Part shown: positions 16,245 to 24,710 of the stretch, in pieces
How positions within the stretch are numbered: the first letter of the stretch is position 1
How the letters are laid out: every line of letters starts with the position of its first letter
DNA from: UBA11524 sp045132495
Lineage (GTDB): Bacteria > Bacillota > Clostridia > Christensenellales > Aristaeellaceae
Direction of reading: 5' to 3'
NCBI GenBank assembly: GCA_045132495.1
Contig: JBGUSK010000093.1
Location: forward strand, 1-64,000
Length of the DNA stretch: 64,000 nt
The notes under the pieces: model-generated
What the model was told of the DNA's origin: nothing
The model's database searches: none
What the model saw: the letters and a program-made list of their open reading frames with translations, nothing else
Program-made: the position numbers and the translations under genes

Positions 16245-16646
16245 TTAGCTGGGTCGTACAGGCATGCCATTGCCGGATTTCAACTGCACCCGCACGGCTG
16301 TCTGCAGATCGAAGGCAATAGCTTCATATTCCGGGATAGCGGTGCCATGAATCTGCCGGGGATAGTCATCCAGCCACCCGGTCAGACGGCGCAGGCGCTT
16401 GAGCAGGGATGCCCCGCTGACCTCGAATTGATCAGGCGGCAGCTGCGGGATCACAACTGCCTCGCGATCGCCGATGGAGCAGGTTTTGAGCAGGAGCATA
16501 CCCTGTTCCTCATTGATGAGCAGCTGCACCTGACGGGGCTGCCCCAATTGATCCAGCACAGCTTTATTGAGCAGGATGCTTTCTTCCTTCAGGCAGAGGG
16601 TCATCACCAAGGCACCACTGTTTCTTGCAGCCATCAGCTCATTCAT
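16245..16646 (-). CDS. Unknown protein sharing a module with the serine recombinase tail
   Basis: A 133-residue protein whose start overlaps the preceding gene by four bases. No known family is recognised. Residues ~22-115 align by eye with the C-terminal module of the large recombinase (18266-20530) and with the 290-residue neighbour. They share a line of the type LNKAVLDQL...VQLLINEEQGMLLLKTC, then a helical LLKRLRRLTGW segment and a final beta strand. It looks like a minimal stand-alone version of that module. No membrane segment. The role is unknown but tied to the recombinase operon. Confidence 0.6.
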   Translation of the reverse strand: MNELMAARNSGALVMTLCLKEESILLNKAVLDQLGQPRQVQLLINEEQGMLLLKTCSIGDREAVVIPQLPPDQFEVSGASLLKRLRRLTGWLDDYPRQIHGTAIPEYEAIAFDLQTAVRVQLKSGNGMPVRPS

Positions 16647-17515
16647 ACCTTCGTCACCTCACCGGTATCTTGATCGATCATCTCCATGGGCACCTGCTCT
16701 ACGGTTTCTTCCTGCGTAACATCCAGCGTGTTGAAGCCTTCATCCAGGTTGATCTGCGTGGACTGAACATGATCCTTCACCGGTAGGCCAAAGGAATCGC
16801 GCCAGTCGGACAGGAACCGCACGGTAGATTTCTTCTTAGGCTTGGCATCGGGATCGTTGCTTTCCTGTGTCGAGGGGATGTATACCTCTGTACTGGTCAG
16901 GTCGAAAACGTAGAGGCTCTCCCCCTGATAGGAAATGCGGGTTCCTTGCATCTTGTAGCGGTACAGGGTCTCCCAGCCCATCAGATCATAGAGCTTGGCG
17001 GTGAACATGCTGCAGGAGATTTGACGGCTCTTGCGCTTGTCATCCCGGGCAATGCACCATCGAATGGCATCACGGTCTCCCTCGTCGCAGGGACGTACCA
17101 CCAGCTTGCCGGTATCAGGATTGATGAGTACCTGCACGTACACGACCTCTTCCATCTTGGAAATGCAGGCGTTGTTGAAGGTGATACCATTGCTGCGGAT
17201 GGTCAGCGAGGGGTCAAACTTGTGGGAAAAGAACTCGCGGCGCACCACCTGGTAGCCCTCAAAGCTAAAACCTACCTCTGCAGCCACACGGGCTGCCTCA
17301 TCGCGTTCTTCCTTGCTGAGTGGTTTGAAGCCTTCGCCGGTCAGGATTTGCGTTCCATCAAGGTAGGTAGCCGGAGCCGGGATGGGCTGCTGCACAGGCA
17401 AGGGCTGCGGGGGCTGGTAGGCGGGGCGCTGCCCATAGGTTTGCGGATACCCGCCGGGAATGTGCGGCGGATACGGATGCCCGGTGTAAGGGTAGCCGTA
17501 GTTGTGATCATCCAT
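16643..17515 (-). CDS. Unknown protein with Pro/Tyr-rich N-terminus and recombinase-tail module
   Basis: A 290-residue protein. Residues 1-50 are rich in Pro, Tyr and Gly and likely disordered. Residues ~75-215 match the module at the C-terminus of the neighbouring serine recombinase: FNNACISKM, YVQVLINPDTGKLVVRPC, DAIRW and LYDLMGWE have clear counterparts there. The acidic C-terminus is unrelated. No enzymatic motif is seen. Its position directly between recombinase-linked genes suggests an accessory role for integration, excision or the regulation of the element. Confidence 0.6.
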   Translation of the reverse strand: MDDHNYGYPYTGHPYPPHIPGGYPQTYGQRPAYQPPQPLPVQQPIPAPATYLDGTQILTGEGFKPLSKEERDEAARVAAEVGFSFEGYQVVRREFFSHKFDPSLTIRSNGITFNNACISKMEEVVYVQVLINPDTGKLVVRPCDEGDRDAIRWCIARDDKRKSRQISCSMFTAKLYDLMGWETLYRYKMQGTRISYQGESLYVFDLTSTEVYIPSTQESNDPDAKPKKKSTVRFLSDWRDSFGLPVKDHVQSTQINLDEGFNTLDVTQEETVEQVPMEMIDQDTGEVTKV

Positions 17516-17531
17516 GGAATGTTCTCCTTTC

Positions 17532-18269
17532 TTATTTCCATAGCTTGCCGATCAGCAGGCTGTCCAGCCGTTTGCAGATTTCCTCTGCGCACTCGACCAG
17601 TACCACGTCTGCTCCGGCGTCTCCGGTAAACATCTGCTCGTAGGTTTCGCGCATGAAAGCTTCGCTGAAGGCTCCGTAAACCATGCGACTGGATTCATCA
17701 TGCATCAGACATTCATAGCGGTAGATGTACCCCAGCCAGTAGGCGTACTCATACTCATCCGCCAAAGTATCGATGTCTGTGGGCAGGTCACCCGAACCGA
17801 CCTCCACCTCAATGGTCACAGGCGGAGCCTCTGCCTTTTCTTTGATACAGGCTTCCACAACGGCCTGATTGGCGGACTTGCCTTTTTCCAGCTGGCTGAC
17901 GATGTTGTTCAGCCAAAGCACCACATCCACGATCATGTCCGGGGACTTGAGCAGCATGGGCACCTGCAGCAGGTTTGACAGGTCGTCATCCTCCATGCCA
18001 CCGGCCACCGAGAAGCTATGGTCCATGACGCCTGCCAGCTGGCTGGTCATGTACAGCGGCGCGAAGATATCCATACCGACGCCCCGGTCAACGGCGGCCA
18101 TGAAGATGTTGCCCTGCATATCGCAGTAGGCCAGGTCGCGCTCGGTGAAGTGGCGGTGGATTTTCTGCACCGCTGCATTTTCCGGGGACTCCCGAGCCAT
18201 GGTCATCAGGCGACGTACATTTGCTGAAAGCGGACGTGCCTTGGCGGGATTCTTGATCGTAATCTTCAT
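17532..18269 (-). CDS. Unknown protein coupled to the large serine recombinase
   Basis: A 245-residue acidic protein whose ATG overlaps the recombinase stop (ATGA), so translation is coupled. I do not recognise a family. It is mostly helical, with a basic N-terminus (KITIKNPAKARPLSANVRRL) and a conserved-looking MEDDDLSNLLQVPML stretch. No signal peptide or transmembrane helix. A recombination directionality factor or an element-specific partner is conceivable, but nothing in the sequence proves it. Confidence 0.55.
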   Translation of the reverse strand: MKITIKNPAKARPLSANVRRLMTMARESPENAAVQKIHRHFTERDLAYCDMQGNIFMAAVDRGVGMDIFAPLYMTSQLAGVMDHSFSVAGGMEDDDLSNLLQVPMLLKSPDMIVDVVLWLNNIVSQLEKGKSANQAVVEACIKEKAEAPPVTIEVEVGSGDLPTDIDTLADEYEYAYWLGYIYRYECLMHDESSRMVYGAFSEAFMRETYEQMFTGDAGADVVLVECAEEICKRLDSLLIGKLWK

Positions 18270-20530
18270 TCTTCCTCACCATCCTCATCCGGATCTTCGG
18301 CAGGGGCGTACAGTGCCTCCAGCATGGTGTCCTGCAGCAGTTCGATTTCCTCGGGGGATACTGTGTGGTCGATGTCCAGCATAACCGCCTCGGCCATAAC
18401 GTCCCACTCGTCATCATCGTCAATCATGGGGATGCGGGAACTGCTGCTGTGTTCGAAGGCAGGTGTACCGTAGCTGCGTTTTTCCTGCTCAATGCGCTCT
18501 TGCACCCGACGTTCCAAGTCCTCCTGATCTTCGATGATCTCGGCAGCTTCATCCTCGTCTGCAGCGTAGAAGAAGCCCTGCAGGTTCTCTTCCTCGTGCT
18601 CGGGTTCAATGATCTCAGGCGGGGCTTCGGCAGGTGCATCGGGTGCTGCTGCAGTCGCATGGCCGATGTAATTATCCAGGTCAAAGAACAGGATTTTATC
18701 ATTCCCACGGGTGCGCAGCATGGCGGGGACGCGGAAGGCATAGCTTTCATCCCAGTTCAGCATGTCAAAGAGGATGCTGCAGAATGCCTTTGCTCCCAGC
18801 GGGTTGGAGGTGCCGTTATCCTTGGCCCAGCGGATGGCGTTGGGGTGATCCTTGCTGCAGGGCCGTACGGCCAGCATGCGTTCTACTGGGTTGAACAGCA
18901 GCTCGACATACTGGCAGCGCTGCAGGATGGGACCATTCTCATCTGCTGTCATGGTATTGAGCTTGCTGATGCAGGTAGCGTTGAAGGAAATGCTGCTCTG
19001 CTTCAGGCGGACAACTGGCTCAAAGGCCTGGCTGAACATACTGGCTCCAACAACCTGGAAACCCTTCTTGACCGGCGGCGCATTCTCTTGCTCGTACTCC
19101 TCCGGCGTCTTGCCCTCCAGCTGCGCCTTCATGCGTTTTTCCATATCGCTGAGCTCGCGGGAGATGCGGAGGATGCCGTTGTCATCGGTCATACCGGCGA
19201 TGCGGCGTCCGGCATCAGGCAGATGTTCGTTCTCCAGGTCAGCCCGGAGCTCACCCTCGTCAAGGCCCATGGCAATGCGGCTGACGCGGTAGTATTCATC
19301 GGCCTCGTAACCGGCCCATGCACGATTGACGGATATGTAGCCTCGCAGGGCACCATGGTCTATGACACGCATGGGGACGTAGGTGCCTGTATGCCGGTAT
19401 CGGTGGCTGTTGAGGATGCGTTGAGCGGCATTCCACTGGGCGCGGGTGATGATGGCTTCGTGGTGCGCAGGCTGGTAGTACTTGTTCTTCTTGTTGCGGT
19501 TTTTCACGGATTTGTGGTCGTGGAAATCGGGCGTCCAGGTTTTGCGGGCCAGGACATCGCCGCAGTACCGTTCATTCCGCATGAAGGTTGTAACGCTATT
19601 TGCTGTCCACCGATTGTTGGGCCTGCCGTCGCTTCGCCTGCGGCCACCGGTTTCCCGCTCGAGGTCGGTCAGCGTTTCAGCGATCTCCTCGGTGGTGCTG
19701 CCATTGAGCAGCATGTAGTACATGAGCCTGACCGTCTGCGCTTGGTCTTCATTGATGACCAGCTTCTTTTTGTGTACGCCGTTTTCGATTACGTCCACCT
19801 TGTCGTACCCCAGCAGCTTGGGTGTCATGAAGCGGCCCCGGCTAAATCGCCACTCCAACGACAGCAGCATGGCCTCACTTTTCATGTGGGACTCTTCCTC
19901 GGCAACCATGGCCAGCACAAACAGGATGATGTTGCTGGTGGAATCCAGCGTGTTCAGGTTTTCCTGCTCGAACAACACCGGGATGGGTGGGTCATGCTCC
20001 TTCAGCTTACGCACCCAGCTTATGCAGTCCACAAGGTTTCGGGCAAAACGGCTGACCGATTTGGTGATGATCATGTCGATTTTGCCTGCTAGCGCGTCCT
20101 TCATCATGCGCTGAAAGCCCGGGCGGTTGAAGGTGTTTGTGCCGCTGAAGCCGTCATCTACGTACAGGCCGCAGTAGCGCCACTTGGGGTTGGCACGTAT
20201 CTTCTCGCGGTAGTTCTTCTTCTGCATCTCGATGGAGATCGTCTGCTCGATGTCATCTGTGGAGACGCGGCAGTATGCGGCAACGTTGAGGATGCGTTCC
20301 TCTTGTTGCTTATCTGCATCCGCAGAAATTTTGTGAACGCCGGTACCGTCATAGGCATCAATCTCGCTGCGCAGGGCTGATTTGGCCTTTTGACGCTCGG
20401 ATTCGAAGCCGCCACCCGGTGGCCGATCTGCCTGTACAGGGGTACTCTCCTGAAGGGCATCCCGCTGCGCTTTCAGCTCTGCAGCACGTTTTCGGGCCTT
20501 TTCGAGGGCCTTGGGGCGGGTGTCAACCAT
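18266..20530 (-). CDS. Large serine recombinase (integrase) with fused C-terminal module
   Basis: A 754-residue protein. An ~80-residue charged extension precedes the resolvase domain, whose catalytic Ser lies at about residue 90 in AAYCRVSTDD. The motifs VDDGFSGTNTFNRPGFQRM, ITKSVSRFARN and LDSTSNIILF follow. Residues ~250-330 are the recombinase domain (SVTTFMRNERYCGD), then a zinc-ribbon-like/coiled-coil region. Residues ~490-640 carry the module shared with two downstream genes (FNATCISKL, YVELLFNPVERMLAVRPC, NAIRW). The C-terminus is acidic. It probably integrates or excises this prophage or genomic island. Confidence 0.88.
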   Translation of the reverse strand: MVDTRPKALEKARKRAAELKAQRDALQESTPVQADRPPGGGFESERQKAKSALRSEIDAYDGTGVHKISADADKQQEERILNVAAYCRVSTDDIEQTISIEMQKKNYREKIRANPKWRYCGLYVDDGFSGTNTFNRPGFQRMMKDALAGKIDMIITKSVSRFARNLVDCISWVRKLKEHDPPIPVLFEQENLNTLDSTSNIILFVLAMVAEEESHMKSEAMLLSLEWRFSRGRFMTPKLLGYDKVDVIENGVHKKKLVINEDQAQTVRLMYYMLLNGSTTEEIAETLTDLERETGGRRRSDGRPNNRWTANSVTTFMRNERYCGDVLARKTWTPDFHDHKSVKNRNKKNKYYQPAHHEAIITRAQWNAAQRILNSHRYRHTGTYVPMRVIDHGALRGYISVNRAWAGYEADEYYRVSRIAMGLDEGELRADLENEHLPDAGRRIAGMTDDNGILRISRELSDMEKRMKAQLEGKTPEEYEQENAPPVKKGFQVVGASMFSQAFEPVVRLKQSSISFNATCISKLNTMTADENGPILQRCQYVELLFNPVERMLAVRPCSKDHPNAIRWAKDNGTSNPLGAKAFCSILFDMLNWDESYAFRVPAMLRTRGNDKILFFDLDNYIGHATAAAPDAPAEAPPEIIEPEHEEENLQGFFYAADEDEAAEIIEDQEDLERRVQERIEQEKRSYGTPAFEHSSSSRIPMIDDDDEWDVMAEAVMLDIDHTVSPEEIELLQDTMLEALYAPAEDPDEDGEEE

Positions 20531-20598
20531 GGGGTAAACCCACCTCCTGCCAGGGGAAATCTGCGTTTTTCATATGGACTGCCTCCTTTCATATTTTG

Positions 20599-20613
20599 CT
20601 GGCACAGTGCCAG
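20599..20613. promoter_or_regulatory. Perfect 15-bp palindrome upstream of the recombinase
   Basis: CTGGCAC-A-GTGCCAG lies 69 bases upstream of the recombinase start, in the 183-base gap before the XRE gene. It could be an operator for that XRE regulator or part of a recombination site. Serine-integrase att sites are usually longer, so operator is the simpler reading. Confidence 0.4.
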
Positions 20614-20713
20614 TCCTGGGTATCTGATATTAAGCCATAGGCCTCCAATGATAGCAACCTCCGTGCGGACGTAATGGCAAAATAAATATGCGACAGCCGA
20701 TATTGCTGCCGCA

Positions 20714-20938
20714 TTACCATTGAGTTCTCTGCAAGACGAGGAGGAATGGGTCGAGCCCCAGTACGTAACAAATGGAGAGGCCGACCTTCATGCTGCATGC
20801 CCGGAAGTCCCGGGTGCCATACTCCAGCCGCTGGTATTGAGCCAGATTCAGACCGGCCTGATTGGCAACCTCCATCTGCGACAGCCCTTTGATAATTCGT
20901 GCTTGACGCAGAATTGCGCCGATCTGATTCTCTCTCAT
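20714..20938 (-). CDS. XRE-family helix-turn-helix regulator
   Basis: A 74-residue protein. ATG 20938 is chosen because GGAGGTG lies directly upstream; in-frame upstream ATGs lack a site. Residues ~7-65 form an HTH_3 domain (IGAILRQARIIKGLSQMEVANQAGL...YQRLEYGTRD). It is encoded between the resolvase-like protein and the large recombinase on the same strand and probably regulates the element. No additional domain fits in the length. Confidence 0.8.
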   Translation of the reverse strand: MRENQIGAILRQARIIKGLSQMEVANQAGLNLAQYQRLEYGTRDFRACSMKVGLSICYVLGLDPFLLVLQRTQW

Positions 20939-20979
20939 ACCATTCACCTCCATTCTGATAGCGCTTCCTTCAGGATAGC

Positions 20980-21579
20980 TTAAATGTTCCGCTTGAGCAT
21001 TCGCAGGTACTTGTACACTGTAGGCCTGCTCAGCCCGCATGCTTTGGCCAATGTGCTGACGTTGAGTCTGCCTGCATCATAGTCCGTGAGGCGGTCAATG
21101 AACCTTTCCGGGATGTCCTCCACCTGCTTTCGCGGACGACCGATTGTGCGGCCCTCCTGTCGTGCCTTGGTCAGCCCGGTGCGAATCTGCTCGCTGCTGA
21201 TGGTATGCTCCAGTTCAGCGGTCAGGTTGAAGGCATGCAGGAGCGCTTGGCTCATGGCATCGCCCTCGCCAGTGCGAAAATCGATGAGGAGCTTATCCGG
21301 GATGAACAGGCATAATTGCCGCGCCTGCACAATGGTCGTAATGTCGCGAAGCTTCTGTGCGGAGGTGCACAGGTGGTGGATGGCGGGGCTGATGATTGCT
21401 GAACTGGGTGCAATGCTGGCAAGGAGCTGATCCAGGTTAGGCGTATCAGCCGAGACGTAATCCATGGGGTCCATGACAATTTCCTCTGCGCCCTCATCAT
21501 ACAGTTGCTGGGTCAATGCCGCTACCTGGACTGCACTGAGGACTGTGCAGTACCGGGCGTAGCCGTAGATTTTCCTCAT
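20980..21579 (-). CDS. Resolvase-like protein with catalytic Ser replaced by Cys
   Basis: A 199-residue protein of the size of small serine invertases/resolvases. The N-terminus reads MRKIYGYARYCT, where active members have YGYARVST, so the nucleophilic Ser is Cys. The rest of the catalytic domain is poorly conserved, while the E-helix region (LEHTISSEQIRTGLTKARQEGRTIGRPRK) and a C-terminal HTH (NVSTLAKACGLSRPTVYKYL) are clear. It probably keeps DNA binding but lacks normal strand-exchange chemistry, suggesting a regulatory or directionality role. Its end lies 42 bases from the XRE start. Confidence 0.75.
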   Translation of the reverse strand: MRKIYGYARYCTVLSAVQVAALTQQLYDEGAEEIVMDPMDYVSADTPNLDQLLASIAPSSAIISPAIHHLCTSAQKLRDITTIVQARQLCLFIPDKLLIDFRTGEGDAMSQALLHAFNLTAELEHTISSEQIRTGLTKARQEGRTIGRPRKQVEDIPERFIDRLTDYDAGRLNVSTLAKACGLSRPTVYKYLRMLKRNI

Positions 21580-21597
21580 GCAGCCTCCTTGTGTACG

Positions 21598-21855
21598 TTA
21601 ACGCAGGTAGGTGGTTTCGAGTGAACCATCCTCGTAAATGTAGTTGATACGGCACCAGCCATTGCGCTGGGCGGTGGTCAGCTTGAAATGCTTCTGTTCA
21701 CGGTAATCGCGGTGCTCAATCACAACGTTCTCACCGTGCTCGTTGATGGCGGAGAGGGGCAACTGCTGGTTCTCGGTAGCCTTGGCCAGTTCCTGATAGG
21801 TCATGGGATCCATCTTTTCGTAGCGCATTATGCTGCGGTTATGCCGCGACACCAT
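21598..21855 (-). CDS. Small unknown protein at head of recombinase operon
   Basis: Up to 85 residues; the start is uncertain because no strong ribosome-binding site is visible. MRYEKMDPM at about residue 10 is an alternative. The C-terminal half (FKLTTAQRNGWCRINYIYEDGSLETTYLR) reads as a compact beta-rich fold. The family is not recognised. It ends 18 bases before the resolvase-like gene on the same strand, so it is probably the first gene of that operon. Confidence 0.5.
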   Translation of the reverse strand: MVSRHNRSIMRYEKMDPMTYQELAKATENQQLPLSAINEHGENVVIEHRDYREQKHFKLTTAQRNGWCRINYIYEDGSLETTYLR

Positions 21856-22052
21856 ATACGCTCTGAATCAAGGATAAGTCAAGTTATATTTGTCGGAATG
21901 TGTGCTTCATCGCAATTAGGCGGCAAATGCCTGCCGGAAAATTTGCATGATACATCCAGACGGAGGTTGCGCGGCTTCGGATAAATATGAAACAATAAAG
22001 CTGTTATCAGAGTGGGCTTATCTGTCCTTATATGAGTGAAGGAGGTGTATCA

Positions 22053-22754
22053 ATGATTTACATCACAGGCGATACCCACGGTGACTTTGACCGCATCATT
22101 CGCTTCTGCGAGAAGATGCAGACCAACCGGGATAACGTCATGATCATCCTTGGCGATGCGGGCTTCAACTACTATGGTGGCTGGCGGGACGAGCACCAAA
22201 AGAAACGTATGGCGAAGCTGCCCATCACGGTTTTCTCGATCCATGGCAACCACGAGATGCGCCCGGAGACACTGCCTGGCTACAAGGAACAGCCATGGCG
22301 GAGCGGTACCGTCTATATGGAGGATGCCTACCCGAATCTGCTGTTTGCCAAGGATGGTGAGGTCTATGATCTTGACGGCAGGAAGACGCTGGTTATCGGC
22401 GGTGCATACAGTGTGGATAAGCATTACCGCCTGAGCCGTGGCTGGGGCTGGTGGCCGGATGAGCAGCCGTCACAGGGAATCAAAGATCGTGTTGAGCAGA
22501 AACTGCAGCAGATTGGCTGGCAGGTTGATGTGGTGTTAACCCATACCACACCGCTGCGCTATGAGCCGCGAGAGGTGTTCCTGCCGTTCATTGATCAAAG
22601 CGAGGTGGATAAGTCCACGGAAGCATGGCTGGGTGGTATCGAAGTGCGGCTTTTCTACGACCGCTGGTATTGCGGACATTACCATGTATCCAAGGTGATT
22701 GACAAAATGATGTTCATGTTTGAGGACATCCGTGAATTGGAGGGTGAGATGTAA
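22053..22754 (+). CDS. Calcineurin-like metallophosphoesterase
   Basis: A 233-residue protein. ATG 22053 is preceded by AAGGAGGTG; an earlier in-frame ATG at 22032 has none. Metal motifs are complete: GDTHGDFDR, LGDAGFN, IHGNHE, VLTHTTP and CGHYH. Members hydrolyse phosphomono- or diesters. The stop codon overlaps the start of the RNA ligase-like gene by one base, suggesting a functional pairing, for example removal of RNA end phosphates before ligation. That link is my inference; the substrate is unknown. Confidence 0.85.
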   Translation: MIYITGDTHGDFDRIIRFCEKMQTNRDNVMIILGDAGFNYYGGWRDEHQKKRMAKLPITVFSIHGNHEMRPETLPGYKEQPWRSGTVYMEDAYPNLLFAKDGEVYDLDGRKTLVIGGAYSVDKHYRLSRGWGWWPDEQPSQGIKDRVEQKLQQIGWQVDVVLTHTTPLRYEPREVFLPFIDQSEVDKSTEAWLGGIEVRLFYDRWYCGHYHVSKVIDKMMFMFEDIRELEGEM

Positions 22755-23342
22755 TGAAGAAAATGCCTACGCTCTTTCAGCGTGAGTTTGATAACCATCG
22801 GGTGGTAGCAATCCGGCCTGAACTGACTTCGCCCGACTTGGCCTGGGTGCTTGCTGGTGAGGGCCTTGCCACAGAGAAAATCGATGGTGCTTGCTGCGCG
22901 ATCATCGGCGGAAAGTTCTACAAGCGCTACGATGCCAAAAAGAAATAAGCAGGGCATTATGAAGACCCCGCCAGCTGATGCGATTCCTTGTGATGAACCG
23001 GATCCCGTAACGGGGCACTGGCCTCACTGGGTGCTGGTGAATGCCGCAGAACCTATGGATCACTGGTTCATTGCTGCCAAGGCAAATACACCCGGTGAAT
23101 TAATCGATGGTACCTATGAGGCAGTGGGGCCTCACTTTAACGGCAATCCCCACAAGTTGCCGCAGGATGTGCTGATTCGCCATGGGCAGAAGATCATCAA
23201 TCTGCCGGATCGCACCCTCGAAGGAATTCGCAGCTATTTGGAGGAGCATTGCATCGAAGGTGTCGTGTTCTGGAAGGATGGTGTGCCTTGCTGCAAAATC
23301 AAACGTAAGGATTACGGCCTGAAGTGGCCAGATGAGGTGTGA
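22754..23342 (+). pseudogene. RNA ligase, frameshifted at an A-rich run
   Basis: Frame one (22754-22948) encodes the N-terminus with the nucleotidyl-lysine motif TEKIDGACCAI and KRYDAKKK, then stops. The remainder continues in the +1 frame to 23342 (KTPPADAIPCDEPDPVTGHWP, TYEAVGPHFNGNPH, motif IV EGVVFW and motif V KIKRKDYGLKWP). Together they make a compact ATP-dependent RNA ligase (DUF5565-like). The break lies at bases ~22937-22945 in an A-rich stretch. It could be a real mutation, a sequencing error or programmed frameshifting. An ATG at 22959 could restart the second part, but that piece would lack the catalytic Lys. It is coupled to the upstream phosphatase. Confidence 0.75.
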
Positions 23343-23344
23343 TC

Positions 23345-23905
23345 ATGGGTAGGGACATTCACGTGGTGCTTGAACGAAAAACGGGAAACGGCTGGGAATA
23401 TCTCGATACGGAGTTTACTTCCTTTGACTACAGGAATTACCCTTTTTTCGATTTCCTCAATAAAGCTTGTGAGCGCGGTTGCCCTCCGGAATTGAAAAAT
23501 AAGAAGCTGCGTCCCTACACTAATCGCTGGGAAGGCAGAGTTGCGGGGCCAGAGGTGATCATCACTTATGATTGGGATACAACGGAGAGAAGTGACCTTC
23601 ATGGATTTGGATACATCACACTTGAGGCGCTGATGACAGCTATCAAGAAATACAATGCGCTATGGGTGAGCGCCGACTTCCTGGATGCGTTTCTTCTGAT
23701 GGGAGGACTCTTGCCAGAAGGAATGAGGGTTGCTGATGATGCGTTTGATGAAGATAATGAAGGGATTGCTATCCGGGTTGTCGAAGAAGATGATTTGTAT
23801 TTGCGGGACTATGTGAATACAGGTATCAAGGATTTACAACAGATAGCAGCTGCATATGGCTTGAAACCAGATGCGCTGCGTGTCTGTTTTGCCTACGACA
23901 GTTGA
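23345..23905 (+). CDS. Phage-type unknown protein (MGxDIH family)
   Basis: A 186-residue protein. ATG 23345 follows GAGGTG; GTG 23339 is a weaker alternative. The N-terminus MGRDIHVVLERK with GWEYLDTEF resembles a family of phage hypothetical proteins starting MGxDIH. The function of that family is unknown to me. The protein is acidic in the C-terminal half, with no membrane segment. It lies between the RNA ligase remnant and the second phosphatase, with 2- and 9-base gaps, and so in one operon. Confidence 0.6.
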   Translation: MGRDIHVVLERKTGNGWEYLDTEFTSFDYRNYPFFDFLNKACERGCPPELKNKKLRPYTNRWEGRVAGPEVIITYDWDTTERSDLHGFGYITLEALMTAIKKYNALWVSADFLDAFLLMGGLLPEGMRVADDAFDEDNEGIAIRVVEEDDLYLRDYVNTGIKDLQQIAAAYGLKPDALRVCFAYDS

Positions 23906-23914
23906 GGTGGTCAG

Positions 23915-24649
23915 ATGATCTATGTTATGTCTGATATCCACGGGAATTACAGTCGATACAAGAGCATCATGCGCCAGATTAAGCTCAAAAAGAAAGACCA
24001 TCTGTATGTTCTGGGCGACTGCATCGACCGGAATCCAGATGGCTTGAAGATTTTGAAAGAGCTATATTACAGGCACAATGCAACGGTCCTGCTGGGGAAT
24101 CATGAGCTGATGATGCTGGAGGCGTTGACGAAAACGCATCCCTACAACGAGTATATCCACCGCTGGTACAAGAATGGTGGTGAGATCACGCACAAGCGCT
24201 TACGATACTACGACCGGAATGAGATGCTGGACATTATCCGTCAGTTACCGGTGAATGTTGAGATTTCCTGCAACGGCGTGGAGTACCTGCTGGTTCATGG
24301 TGGCCCCATTGGTTACAAACAGAAGTACGAAGACCCGACATTCGACTCAGTGTGGAAACGGTTGGATCGCTTCGCCCGAATGCCCGAGGGAAAAACCGTC
24401 ATTTTCGGACACACCCCAACATGCCGGTATCAAGTGGCGTACCCGATGGAGATATACTACGGCGAAAACCGTATGATTGGGATAGACTGCGGATGTGCCT
24501 ACTTTGATGGTAGACTGGCTTGTCTGCGCTTGGATGATATGAAAGAATTCTACTCAGAATCTGATTGGGAGACTGATGATCCTTGGATAAAGGGAGAACT
24601 GGTTCAGCGACAGGCGGAACTGTATGAAAAAGGGGAGGCGAAAAGCTAA
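23915..24649 (+). CDS. PP2A-like serine/threonine-type metallophosphatase
   Basis: A 244-residue protein with all signature motifs of the lambda-phosphatase type: SDIHGNYSRY, LGDCIDRNPDG, LLGNHELMML, LVHGGPIG and FGHTPT. The family removes phosphate from proteins or from nucleotides. It is the last gene of the plus-strand cluster 22053-24649 and is followed by a hairpin. Its similarity to the first phosphatase in the cluster is limited to the fold. Confidence 0.88.
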   Translation: MIYVMSDIHGNYSRYKSIMRQIKLKKKDHLYVLGDCIDRNPDGLKILKELYYRHNATVLLGNHELMMLEALTKTHPYNEYIHRWYKNGGEITHKRLRYYDRNEMLDIIRQLPVNVEISCNGVEYLLVHGGPIGYKQKYEDPTFDSVWKRLDRFARMPEGKTVIFGHTPTCRYQVAYPMEIYYGENRMIGIDCGCAYFDGRLACLRLDDMKEFYSESDWETDDPWIKGELVQRQAELYEKGEAKS

Positions 24650-24652
24650 GTA

Positions 24653-24710
24653 GTCGCTTGTCACCGATGCCGACGTCGGCTTGTGTGATGAGCGGCTTTT
24701 TCTCTTCTCT
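24653..24710. terminator. Likely terminator between convergent genes
   Basis: An imperfect long hairpin runs from GTCGCTTGTCAC through the inner palindrome GCCGACGTCGGC to GTGATGAGCGGC, then TTTTT. It overlaps the last codons of the convergent 'virulence-related' gene and would end the phosphatase operon. Confidence 0.5.

Noticed and set aside
18365..20092. Long open frame antisense to the serine recombinase
   Set aside because: It lacks a ribosome-binding site and any family resemblance, and the opposite strand encodes a clear recombinase with all motifs.
22754..23342. Programmed frameshift as the firm explanation for the split RNA ligase
   Set aside because: The A-rich run is suggestive, but no heptamer plus pseudoknot could be established by eye, so it is listed as a pseudogene with alternatives.
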